This document shows, piece by piece, positions 8,874 to 16,502 of a stretch of 64,000 bases of DNA. The notes under the pieces are model-generated. The model was not told the origin of the DNA. It did no database searches and saw only the letters and a list, made by a program, of their open reading frames with translations. Each line of letters begins with the position of its first letter. Position 1 is the stretch's first letter. This stretch comes from VBCG01 sp044226535 (GTDB taxonomy: Bacteria > Pseudomonadota > Gammaproteobacteria > Burkholderiales > Casimicrobiaceae). The stretch spans positions 124,001-188,000 of the forward strand of contig JBGAGT010000005.1 in assembly GCA_044226535.1 (NCBI GenBank), in the 5' to 3' direction. The position numbers and the translations under genes are program-made.

Positions 8874-10292
8874 ATGCAAAAGCTGAACATGATGATGGCC
8901 GCCGCGCTTTTCGCGCTCGCGGCCGTACCGATGGGCGCCTGCGCCCAGGTTTCCCCGCAGGAGGCGCAGCAAATCGCGATGGACGCGTATGTCTACGGCT
9001 ACTCGCTGGTCACCACCGACGTGACGCGCATCCAGATGTCCAATGTCCCCAAGGCCAGTGTGCTAAACGCGCCGCTCAACCAGTTCGCCAACGTTCCACG
9101 CTATCCGCCGGCCGACTATCGAGGGGTCTCGGCGCCCAATGCCGACACGCTGTACTCGCTGGCCTGGCTCGACCTCGCCGAGCCGCAGGTGTTCAGCCAT
9201 CCCGACATGGGTGATCGCTTCCACCTCTTCCCGATGATCGACCTGTGGATGACGATCTTCGCGAGCCCGGGAACGCGCACCGGCGACAGCAAGGCTGCGA
9301 ATTACCTGATCACCGGCCCCGGGTGGAAGGGCGAGGTGCCCAAGGGCATGAAGCACATTCCCTCGGCGACGCGCTACATCGTCATCCTCGGCCGCACCTA
9401 CGCCAACGGCACGGACGCCGACTACAAGGCGGTCAATGCACTGCAAGCGCAGTACAGGATCACGCCGCTCTCCGCCTGGGGCAAGCCCTTCACGCTGACG
9501 GCGCCGCCGGTCGATGCGAACCCCGGCATCTCGATGACCGACAAGCCCCAGGACGTGATCCTCGCGATGGGCACCGAAGGCTACTTCAACTGGCTCTCCA
9601 AGCGCATGTGCGACTCCGCACCGGCCTATGCCAGCGATGCTCCGGCGCTGGCGAAGTTCGCCCGGATCGGCCTCGAGCCCTGCAAGCCCTTCCAATTGGG
9701 CAAGCTCGACCCGGCGACCCAGGCCGCGCTGAAGGACTTGCCCAAGGCCGCGCTCGACAAGATCAACGCCAACCGCGAAACGAGCATGGGCAAGATGGTC
9801 GATGGCTGGTCGATCACCACCGGCCTCGGCGTGTACGGCACCGACTACATGAAGCGTGCGGTGGTGGCGGCGTTCGGGTGGCCGGCCAACCTGCAGGATG
9901 ACGCGGTCTACCCGTACACGCTCGTCGACAGCAAGGGTGGGAAGCTGACCGGCGCGAACAAGTACACGCTGACCTTTGCCAAGGGCCAGACGCCGCCCGC
10001 GAGGGGCTTCTGGTCGATCACCATGTACATGATCGACCAGGGCTGGTGGTTCGTGCCCAACAAGCTCGACAAGTTCACCGTCAGCCCGCGCGACCATCTC
10101 AAGGCCAACGCCGACGGCTCGATCACGCTGTACTTCCAGAAGGACTCACCGGGCAAGGACAAGGAATCCAACTGGCTGCCTGCCCCGGACGGCGAGTTCA
10201 TCCCGATGCTGCGCATGTACTGGCCGAAGGACAAGGCGCCGTCGATCATCGACGGCACGTGGACGCCTCCCGCGGTGCAGAAGGTGCAATAG
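8874..10292 (+). CDS. exported DUF1254/DUF1214 protein
   Basis: 472 residues from the ATG at 8874, preceded by GAGGAGAAGCAG. The signal peptide ends near GACAQ, and a lipobox-like MGAC suggests a possible lipoprotein. The N-terminal half is a DUF1254 domain (AMDAYVYGYSLVTTDVTR, the NADTLYSLAWLDL strand, DRFHLFPMIDLWMTIFASPG). The C-terminal half is DUF1214 (RGFWSITMYMIDQGWWFVPN, then NADGSITLYFQKDSPG and NWLPAPDGEF). The two-domain family is widespread in envelopes, and its biochemical role is not established. The same residues are present here as in typical members, with no truncation. The 118 bases before it hold no gene. It closes the run of exported-protein genes. Confidence 0.9.
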   Translation: MQKLNMMMAAALFALAAVPMGACAQVSPQEAQQIAMDAYVYGYSLVTTDVTRIQMSNVPKASVLNAPLNQFANVPRYPPADYRGVSAPNADTLYSLAWLDLAEPQVFSHPDMGDRFHLFPMIDLWMTIFASPGTRTGDSKAANYLITGPGWKGEVPKGMKHIPSATRYIVILGRTYANGTDADYKAVNALQAQYRITPLSAWGKPFTLTAPPVDANPGISMTDKPQDVILAMGTEGYFNWLSKRMCDSAPAYASDAPALAKFARIGLEPCKPFQLGKLDPATQAALKDLPKAALDKINANRETSMGKMVDGWSITTGLGVYGTDYMKRAVVAAFGWPANLQDDAVYPYTLVDSKGGKLTGANKYTLTFAKGQTPPARGFWSITMYMIDQGWWFVPNKLDKFTVSPRDHLKANADGSITLYFQKDSPGKDKESNWLPAPDGEFIPMLRMYWPKDKAPSIIDGTWTPPAVQKVQ

Positions 10293-10446
10293 GCGATGGC
10301 AGGCCGCGCTCGCGGGCGGATTCGCGCGCGAGCACGCGCCGGCCGAAACGACTCGCGCGTGAGCAGTTGATGCAGAGGGTGGCGCACGACGCCTTCGCCG
10401 CGGCGATCCGCCACCCCCCGCCCCGGGCGTCGCTGAGCGCGGTGAC

Positions 10447-10480
10447 GGCGCGTGCCGCGGCGCCGGCGCGTGCCGCGGCG
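10447..10480. repeat. 16-bp direct repeat in intergenic region
   Basis: GGCGCGTGCCGCGGCG occurs at 10447-10462 and again at 10465-10480. The rest of 10293-10495, between two convergent genes, shows no gene or convincing terminator. Confidence 0.6.
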
Positions 10481-10495
10481 ACGGCATTCGACGGG

Positions 10496-11482
10496 CTACA
10501 GCGTGACGGGCTTGCCCTCGCGCCACGAGCGCGTGGCGGCGTCGGCGAGCTCCAGCGCCTTCACGCCGTCGTCGATGGTCGTGCGCACCGGCGTGCCCTT
10601 CGTCACCGCCGCGAAGAAATGCGCGATCTCGTCGGCGTAGGCGACGCGGTAACGCTCGAGGAAGAAGTGCTCCGGCAGGTCGGTGGAGACGAGCTTCCCG
10701 CCCCAGGCCGTGACCTCCGTCGGACGGTGGTTGCCGGCCTGCAGCATGCCGAGGCTTCCCAGCACCTCGAAGCGCTGGTCGTAGCCGTAGGCTGCGCGGC
10801 GCGTGGTATTGATCACCGCCAGCCGCCCCTTCTTCGTGCGGATCGTGACGGCGGTGCAGTCGGCGTCGCCCGCCTCGCCGACCGCGGGGTCGGTGAGGCA
10901 GCTCGCCTGCGCATGCACCGTCGCCGCCTCGTCGCCGAGGATCCAGCGGAAGATGTCGAAGTCGTGGATCAGCATGTCCTTGAAGATGCCGCCGGACTTG
11001 CGGATGTAGTCGACCGGCGGGGCACCGGGGTCGCGGCTCGTCACCACCAGCATCTCGGGCGTGCCGATCTCCCCGGCGTCGATGCGCGCCTTGACCGCGG
11101 CAAATGTCGGGTCGAAGCGCCGCTGGAAGCCGATCGTGCAGGTGACGCCCGCCTTTTTCACCGCCTCGGCGCAGGCACGAGCACGCGCGAGCTCGAGGTC
11201 GACGGGCTTCTCGCAGAAGATCGCCTTGCCCGCGGCCGCGGCGCGCTGGATGAACTCGGCGTGGGTGTCGGTGGAGGAGCCGATGACCACGGCGCCGATC
11301 GAGCGGTCGGCGAAGATCGCGTCGGCTTCGACCGCGCGCGCGCCGTGCAGCTTCGCGACCTCCTCGGCCGCCGCGGCGTTCACGTCGGCGACGGCGGCGA
11401 GGCGCACGCCGGGCTGTCGCGCGAGGTTTCCTGCGTGGATGCGGCCGATGCGGCCGGCGCCGAGCAGCGCAACGTCGATCAT
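10496..11482 (-). CDS. iolG: myo-inositol 2-dehydrogenase
   Basis: 328 residues, Gfo/Idh/MocA family. It oxidises myo-inositol to scyllo-inosose with NAD, the first step of inositol catabolism, in the cytoplasm. The Rossmann motif GAGRIGRIH is at residues 8-16, the EKPVDLE motif provides the conserved Lys, GFQRRFDPTF is the family signature, and KDMLIHDFDIFRWILGD holds the catalytic Asp-His region. The start at 11482 is fixed by an ATGA overlap with the stop codon of the upstream 2H phosphoesterase gene. It is the last gene of the operon iolC-D-E-B-phosphatase-2H-iolG. A second family member is encoded at 18567 on the other strand, so one of them may act on scyllo-inositol or another isomer. 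Confidence 0.93.
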   Translation of the reverse strand: MIDVALLGAGRIGRIHAGNLARQPGVRLAAVADVNAAAAEEVAKLHGARAVEADAIFADRSIGAVVIGSSTDTHAEFIQRAAAAGKAIFCEKPVDLELARARACAEAVKKAGVTCTIGFQRRFDPTFAAVKARIDAGEIGTPEMLVVTSRDPGAPPVDYIRKSGGIFKDMLIHDFDIFRWILGDEAATVHAQASCLTDPAVGEAGDADCTAVTIRTKKGRLAVINTTRRAAYGYDQRFEVLGSLGMLQAGNHRPTEVTAWGGKLVSTDLPEHFFLERYRVAYADEIAHFFAAVTKGTPVRTTIDDGVKALELADAATRSWREGKPVTL

Positions 11483-12042
11483 GGTGTCGTGCTTTCCTGG
11501 GGAACGGGGATGGACGAGGGGGATGGCGCGAGCGTGAACGCGTGCAGCACGCGCCACGAGGCGATGTTCACGCTCTTGCCCGACAACGTGACCGCGAGCC
11601 GGTCGAAGCGGATCTCGCCGGGGACCTGGCCCGCGAACTCGCGCGCCAGCACGCGCCGTGCGTCGGGTGCCAGCGTGCCGTAGGCGAGCGAAAGGTGCGC
11701 GAACGGCGACAGGCCCTCGCGCGTGCCGAAGGCCGCAGCCGAGCGTGCGAGCATCGCATCGAAGCCCGGCCATTCGAGCGCGAGGTAGAACGCCCGGAAG
11801 TAATGGTCGCCCATCTCGATGCCGCGCACGCGCATCAGGGGCGCCTCGCAGGTCGCGGCCAGCGCCGCGGTGCGCGCCACGACGTCGTGCAGGCGCAGCG
11901 CCAGGTCGCCCTGCACGGTGACGTGCGGTGCAAAGGCGCGCGTGGCGAAGCGCGGCGCGAGCCGCGCGACGACGTCGGTGAGCGCCTCCAGGGCCTCGGG
12001 CTCGGGGAGCAACCACAGCGAGTAGGCAGGCCCGTCGTTCAT
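11479..12042 (-). CDS. 2H phosphoesterase (cyclic phosphodiesterase / 2'-5' ligase fold)
   Basis: 187 residues. Two HxT/S motifs identify the 2H superfamily: His40-Val-Thr42 in APHVTVQG and His116-Leu-Ser118 in FAHLSLAYG. These enzymes use both histidines to open cyclic phosphates or to act on 2'-5' bonds, and the sequence is closest in style to the plant/yeast cyclic phosphodiesterase type. It is locked between the inositol-monophosphatase-like gene and iolG by ATGA overlaps on both sides (12039-12042 and 11479-11482), so it is co-translated with inositol catabolism. From that context I infer hydrolysis of a cyclic inositol phosphate, but ADP-ribose or nucleotide cyclic phosphates are equally possible chemically. 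The C-terminal tail is short and Pro/Ser-rich. Confidence 0.85.
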   Translation of the reverse strand: MNDGPAYSLWLLPEPEALEALTDVVARLAPRFATRAFAPHVTVQGDLALRLHDVVARTAALAATCEAPLMRVRGIEMGDHYFRAFYLALEWPGFDAMLARSAAAFGTREGLSPFAHLSLAYGTLAPDARRVLAREFAGQVPGEIRFDRLAVTLSGKSVNIASWRVLHAFTLAPSPSSIPVPQESTTP

Positions 12043-12830
12043 GGCGCCGGGCCGTCGAGCAGCGTGCGAGCCAGGAAGTCGCGCACGCCGGGCGCGGCGG
12101 CGAGGATCGCATTGCCCTCGGCCAACGCGTTGCCGGCGAAGAAGTCGTTGGTCCACCCGCCCGCGGCACGCACGATGGCGATGCCCGCCGCGACGTCCCA
12201 GGCGTTGATGTGCGGCTCGAAATAGCCCTCGAAGCGCCCGTCGGCGACGTAGGCCATGCCCAGCGCGCCGCTGCCGAGCCGGCTGTATTCGCAGCCGCCG
12301 GCCAGGAGCCGCGTGATGTTGCCGATGTGGATCGCGGGATCGCGCCGGTAGCTGAAGCCCAGGCTCACGCGTGCCTCGCGCGGGTTCCCCACCGGCGACA
12401 CGCGGATCGGGCGGCCGTCGAGCGTCGCGGGGCTGCCGGCGCTGCCCGCATGCAGTTCGCCGGTGGCCGGGTTGAAGATCGCGCCGGCGACGGGCGTCCC
12501 CTCGACGAGGAGACCGAGCGAGACGCACCACAGCGGCAGGCCCCGCGCGAAATTGGCAGTGCCGTCGATGGGGTCGACGATCCACAGCGGCGCATGGCCG
12601 TCGAACGCAGCCGAGAAGCCGTGTTCCTCGCCCAGCACCACGTCGCCGGGGAACGCCTCGGCGATGCGCGCCACGACGAAGGACTCGACCGCGCGGTCGG
12701 CCGCGGTGACGACGTCCTGCAGGCCCTTGGATTCCGCCGCGAGCCGCCGGCCGGGGCGGTATTGCTGCATGGCCAGCGCGCCGGCGTCGCGTACCAGCTG
12801 CTGCGCGAACGCGAAGCGTGGCTCAATCAT
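12039..12830 (-). CDS. inositol monophosphatase family protein
   Basis: 263 residues. The metal-binding signature is complete: LGEEHG, WIVDPIDGTANFARG (the two aspartates, Ile and Gly-Thr of the family) and the C-terminal INAWDVAAG with the third-metal Asp. The enzyme would remove phosphate from inositol phosphates; HisN- or SuhB/CysQ-like relatives share the motifs, so substrate specificity cannot be read directly. The gene follows iolB after 27 bases and overlaps the 2H phosphoesterase gene by ATGA. Inside an inositol operon the natural role is release of free myo-inositol from a phosphorylated form before IolG acts. Confidence 0.88.
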   Translation of the reverse strand: MIEPRFAFAQQLVRDAGALAMQQYRPGRRLAAESKGLQDVVTAADRAVESFVVARIAEAFPGDVVLGEEHGFSAAFDGHAPLWIVDPIDGTANFARGLPLWCVSLGLLVEGTPVAGAIFNPATGELHAGSAGSPATLDGRPIRVSPVGNPREARVSLGFSYRRDPAIHIGNITRLLAGGCEYSRLGSGALGMAYVADGRFEGYFEPHINAWDVAAGIAIVRAAGGWTNDFFAGNALAEGNAILAAAPGVRDFLARTLLDGPAP

Positions 12831-12857
12831 GGCTCCCCCCGAAGCGAGCTTCGCCCA

Positions 12858-13715
12858 TCAGCGCTTCAGCATCCATTCGTGGCGCGGGTCGTTGCGGAAC
12901 GACCAGACACGCTTCGGCCCGGCCATCACGTTGAGGTAGTACGAGCGGTAGCCGTAGGGCACCACGACGGGATGGTAGCCGCGCGGCACGATCACCACGT
13001 CGTGGTCCTCGACCGCGAAGCTCGCGTCCTCGCTGCGGTCGTCGGTGTAGACGCGCTGGAACACGAAGCCCTGCGGCGGGTCGACCCGGTGGTAGTAGGT
13101 TTCCTCGAGCGAGCTCTCGCCGGGCAGCGCGTCGGTGTCGTGCTTGTGCGGCGGGTAGCTCGACGAGTGCCCGGAGGGCGTCAGCACCTCCACCACCAGC
13201 AGCGATTCGGCGGCTTCCGTCTCGGGCAGGATGTCGCAGACGTAGCGCGTGTTGGCGTCGCGGCCGCGCACCGAGCGCTTCATGCCGGCGGGCTCGATCA
13301 GCCGCGGCGGCAGCGTGCCCGTGGCGGGCGCGCTGCCGATGGCGATCTCGGCGGCATCCTTCGCCATGACGCGCCAGGACGTGCGTGGCGGCACGTAGAC
13401 GGCGTAGGGCGAGACCTCGTCGAACACGCTGGCGCGCCCGCCGATGCCCTTCGCCGCGAGCGGGCCGGCGACGACGTCGACCGTGCCGGTCAGCACCACG
13501 ATGCACGATTCCCGATGGTCGTCGCGGCCCTCGACGGTCTCGCCGGGCGCGAGGCGGCGCGCCGCGAAGCCCACGTAGCGAAGCCCCGAGGAATCGCGCG
13601 TGACGTCGACGATGTCGCTGCCGGCGTCGCGCGCCTTGGCGAGCGCGGCCGGTGCGAACCCGGAACCGTCATCCCCGCGCAAGCGGGGGCCCGTCGACGA
13701 CGAAGTCGTGCTCAT
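12858..13715 (-). CDS. iolB: 5-deoxy-glucuronate isomerase
   Basis: 285 residues from the ATG at 13715, which overlaps the stop codon of iolE as ATGA. IolB isomerises 5-deoxy-glucuronate to 2-deoxy-5-keto-gluconate. Family features are the bicupin fold, the SSYPPHKHD metal-binding histidines, LEETYYHRVDPPQGF and the C-terminal YLNVMAGPKR. The first residues after MSTTSS are encoded by a copy of the genomic palindromic repeat (13668-13692), giving TGPRLRGDDGSG, a peptide not expected in IolB. The conserved part begins near residue 25. The protein therefore carries a short repeat-encoded N-terminal extension that is probably harmless. Confidence 0.93.
   Translation of the reverse strand: MSTTSSSTGPRLRGDDGSGFAPAALAKARDAGSDIVDVTRDSSGLRYVGFAARRLAPGETVEGRDDHRESCIVVLTGTVDVVAGPLAAKGIGGRASVFDEVSPYAVYVPPRTSWRVMAKDAAEIAIGSAPATGTLPPRLIEPAGMKRSVRGRDANTRYVCDILPETEAAESLLVVEVLTPSGHSSSYPPHKHDTDALPGESSLEETYYHRVDPPQGFVFQRVYTDDRSEDASFAVEDHDVVIVPRGYHPVVVPYGYRSYYLNVMAGPKRVWSFRNDPRHEWMLKR
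13668..13692. repeat. palindromic repeat copy inside iolB 5' end
   Basis: One copy of the dispersed repeat, GTCATCCCCGC on the left and GCGGGGGCCC on the right of a short loop. It lies entirely inside the iolB reading frame, 24 bases after its start. Confidence 0.85.
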
Positions 13716-14614
13716 TGCAGCGTGCCTCCATGGCGCTCGACCAGCGCGCGCAGGTTGCGATAGCCCATCTCCGCGTAGCGGTACGACGGCGCGACCGAGG
13801 GGTCCTGCTCGGCTTCGACGACCAGCCAGCCCTTGTAGCCGTGCTTCGCCAGCACGCCCATCACGCCGTCGAAGTCGACCGCGCCGTCGCCGGGCACGGT
13901 GAACGCGCCGTTGAGCACGCTCTCGAGGAAGGTCCACTGGCGGTTGCGCGCCATGTCGACCACCTCGGGGCGCACGTCCTTGCAGTGCACGTGGCAGACG
14001 CGCGCGACGTGCCGCGACAGCACCTCGACCGCGTCGCCGCCGCCGAAGCTGATGTGCCCGGTGTCGAACAGGAGGCCCACCGGATCGCCGGTGACCGCCA
14101 TCAAATGGTCGACGTCCTCGGGCGACTGCACGTAGGCGCCCATGTGATGGTGGTAGGCAAGGCGCACGCCGCGCGTGGCGAGATGCTCGCCGAAGCGGTC
14201 GAGCTTCTCGCCGTAGGCACGCCAGGCCGCGTCGTCGCGGAAGCGCGGCCGCTTGTACAGCGGAAGCGGCGCACCCTGGATGGCGTCGGCGACCTCGCCG
14301 TAGACCATCACCGTCGCGCCGTTCTGCGCCAGGAGCTCGAGGTGCGGGCCGACCGCCGCGATCTCTTCCTCGGCGCTGCGACGCGCGAGCCGCCCCGAAT
14401 ACCAGCCCGACACGCAGGCGAGCCCGTGCGGCGCGAGCGTGGCGGCGAGCGCCTTGGGCTCGCGCGGGAACTTGTTTCCGAGCTCGAAGCCGCGGTAGCC
14501 GATGGCCGAGCCCTCCGACAATGCCGTCGACAACGGGATCTCGCCACCCAGCGAGGGCAGGTCGTCGTTGCTCCAGGAAATGGGGTTGATGCCGATGCGC
14601 ACGTCGAGGGTCAT
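13712..14614 (-). CDS. iolE: myo-inosose-2 dehydratase
   Basis: 300 residues, xylose-isomerase-like TIM barrel. It dehydrates scyllo-inosose to a diketo compound, the second step of the pathway. Recognisable segments are the N-terminal GINPISWSNDDLPSLGG, the GFELGNKFP strand, LAYHHHMGAYVQ, LFDTGHISFGGGD with metal-binding Asp and His, HVHCKDVRPEV, and VVEAEQDPSVAP with the metal-binding Glu. The gene starts 22 bases after the iolD stop and ends in an ATGA overlap with iolB. Length and motifs are normal for the family. Confidence 0.95.
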   Translation of the reverse strand: MTLDVRIGINPISWSNDDLPSLGGEIPLSTALSEGSAIGYRGFELGNKFPREPKALAATLAPHGLACVSGWYSGRLARRSAEEEIAAVGPHLELLAQNGATVMVYGEVADAIQGAPLPLYKRPRFRDDAAWRAYGEKLDRFGEHLATRGVRLAYHHHMGAYVQSPEDVDHLMAVTGDPVGLLFDTGHISFGGGDAVEVLSRHVARVCHVHCKDVRPEVVDMARNRQWTFLESVLNGAFTVPGDGAVDFDGVMGVLAKHGYKGWLVVEAEQDPSVAPSYRYAEMGYRNLRALVERHGGTLQ

Positions 14615-14636
14615 GGATCAGGCTCCCTTCATGGGG

Positions 14637-16502
14637 TCAGGCGCCCTGCCTGGCCTTGGCGGCATCGTAGGCCTCGCGCGCCGCGCGCACCTCGGCGCGC
14701 GGCGAGACCTCGGGCACGGCGACTTCCCACCACGCGCCGCCCGCCTCGGTGGTGCGGGCGGGGTCGGTGTCGATGACGATCACCTGGGTGCGCGAGGCGG
14801 CACGCGCCGCGACCAGCGCCCTTTCAAGCGCGTCGATCGAGTCGACGTGCACCGCGTCGGCGCCCATCGCCCGCGCATGCGCGGCGAAGTCGACCTGCGG
14901 CGCGGCGTCGTCGAGCAGGTTGTTGAACGAGGCCCCGCCGCAGGCCTTCTGCAGGCGGTTGATGCAGCCGAAACCGCGGTTGTCGAGCACGACCACGATG
15001 AGCTTGCGATCCATCGCGACCGAGGTCGCGATCTCGGAGTTCATCATCAGGTAGCTGCCGTCGCCGAGCATCACCACGACCTCGCGGGAGGGGCAAGCCA
15101 TCTTCACGCCGAGCCCGCCGGCGATCTCGTAGCCCATGCAGGAGTAGCCGTATTCCAGGTGGTAGCCGCCCGGCATGGCGGCCCGCCACAGCTTGTGCAG
15201 GTCGGCAGGCAGCGTGCCCGCCGCGCACACGACGATGTCGCGCACAGGCGAGTCGGCGGCCGAGCGCTGCACCGCGCCGATGACGTCGCCCTCGTAGGGA
15301 AGCTTGCCCTTCGGGAGCGCCGCGCGCCCGACGATGGCGTCGACCTCGCCGCGCCAGGCGCGCGCCAGCGATTCGGCGCGTGACGTCCAGGCCGCGTCCG
15401 CGCGCCAGTCGGCGAGCGCCGACGACAGCGCGTCGAGCGTGGGCGCGGCATCGCCGACCACGGCGGCGCCATCGAGCTTGATGGCGTCCTGCGGCTGCAC
15501 GTTGATCGACAGCACCGGCGCGCCGAACAGCGCGTGCGAGCCGGTGGTGAAATCGGAGAGCCGCGTGCCCACGGCGACGATCAGGTCGGCGTCGCGCGCC
15601 AGCGCGTTGGCCGCGGTCGAGCCGGTGACGCCGATCGCACCCGCCTGCAGGGCATGGTCGAAGGACAGTGCGCTCTTGCCCCCTTGCGTCTCGGCCACGG
15701 CGATGCCATGGCGCCCGGCGAATCGCGCAAGCGCGGCGGGTCCGCCTTCGCTGTACAACACGCCGCCGCCGGCGACGATCAGCGGCCTTTTCGCGCGACG
15801 CAGCAGTGCCGCCGCGGCCTCGATGTCGCGCGGCGCGGCGCGCGGCGCGCGGATCTCGACCACGCGGGGCGCGAAGAACGACTCGGGATAGTCGAAGGCC
15901 ATCGCCTGCACATCCTGCGGCAGGGCCAGCGTCACCGGGCCGCAGAGCGCGGCGTCGGTCAGCGTGGCGATGGCGCGCGGCAGCGCGGTGAGGAGTTGCT
16001 GCGGATGGACGATGCGGTCGAAGTAGCGGGAGACGGGCCTCAGGCAGTCGTTGGCCGAGACGGTGCCGTCGGCGAAGGACTCGACTTGCTGCAGCACGGG
16101 GTCGGGTGCGCGCGACACGAAGATGTCGCCCGGCAGCAGCAAGAGGGGCAGGCGATTGACGTGCGCCAGCGCGGCCGCCGTCACGAGGTTGGTGGCGCCG
16201 GGGCCGATCGAGGTGGTGCAGGCCATCATGCGGCGGCGCAGGTGTGCCTTGCCGAAGGCGATGGCCGCGTGCGCCATGGCCTGCTCGTTGTGTGCACGGA
16301 ACGTGGGCAGCGCATCGCGCACCGCGTAGAGCGCCTCGCCCAGCGCCGCGACGTTGCCGTGGCCGAAGATCGCGAACACGCCGCCGAACAGCGGGACCTC
16401 GCGCTGCGACCCGTCGCGGACCGCGAGCGCAGCGAGGTGGCGCGTCAGCGCCTGCGCGACGGTGAGCCTGATGGTGCGCAGCCGTTCAGCCCCGGCGCTC
16501 AT
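14637..16502 (-). CDS. iolD: 3D-(3,5/4)-trihydroxycyclohexane-1,2-dione hydrolase (acylhydrolase)
   Basis: 621 residues, a thiamine-diphosphate enzyme of the acetolactate-synthase fold that opens the cyclohexane-dione ring to 5-deoxy-glucuronate. The N-terminal domain holds the catalytic Glu in the AHNEQAMAHAAIA segment and CTTSIGPGATNLVTAAA; the C-terminal cofactor motif GDGSYLMMNSEIATS...DNRGFG begins near residue 480 (GDG ... N). The start at 16502 overlaps the iolC stop as ATGA (16499-16502). The next gene, iolE, follows after 22 bases. Length is usual for IolD, and no key residue is missing as far as can be seen. Confidence 0.95.
   Translation of the reverse strand: MSAGAERLRTIRLTVAQALTRHLAALAVRDGSQREVPLFGGVFAIFGHGNVAALGEALYAVRDALPTFRAHNEQAMAHAAIAFGKAHLRRRMMACTTSIGPGATNLVTAAALAHVNRLPLLLLPGDIFVSRAPDPVLQQVESFADGTVSANDCLRPVSRYFDRIVHPQQLLTALPRAIATLTDAALCGPVTLALPQDVQAMAFDYPESFFAPRVVEIRAPRAAPRDIEAAAALLRRAKRPLIVAGGGVLYSEGGPAALARFAGRHGIAVAETQGGKSALSFDHALQAGAIGVTGSTAANALARDADLIVAVGTRLSDFTTGSHALFGAPVLSINVQPQDAIKLDGAAVVGDAAPTLDALSSALADWRADAAWTSRAESLARAWRGEVDAIVGRAALPKGKLPYEGDVIGAVQRSAADSPVRDIVVCAAGTLPADLHKLWRAAMPGGYHLEYGYSCMGYEIAGGLGVKMACPSREVVVMLGDGSYLMMNSEIATSVAMDRKLIVVVLDNRGFGCINRLQKACGGASFNNLLDDAAPQVDFAAHARAMGADAVHVDSIDALERALVAARAASRTQVIVIDTDPARTTEAGGAWWEVAVPEVSPRAEVRAAREAYDAAKARQGA

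Noticed and set aside
10293..10495. Possible terminator between DUF1254 and iolG
   Set aside because: Only a seven-base stem with a long loop and no T-tract can be drawn.
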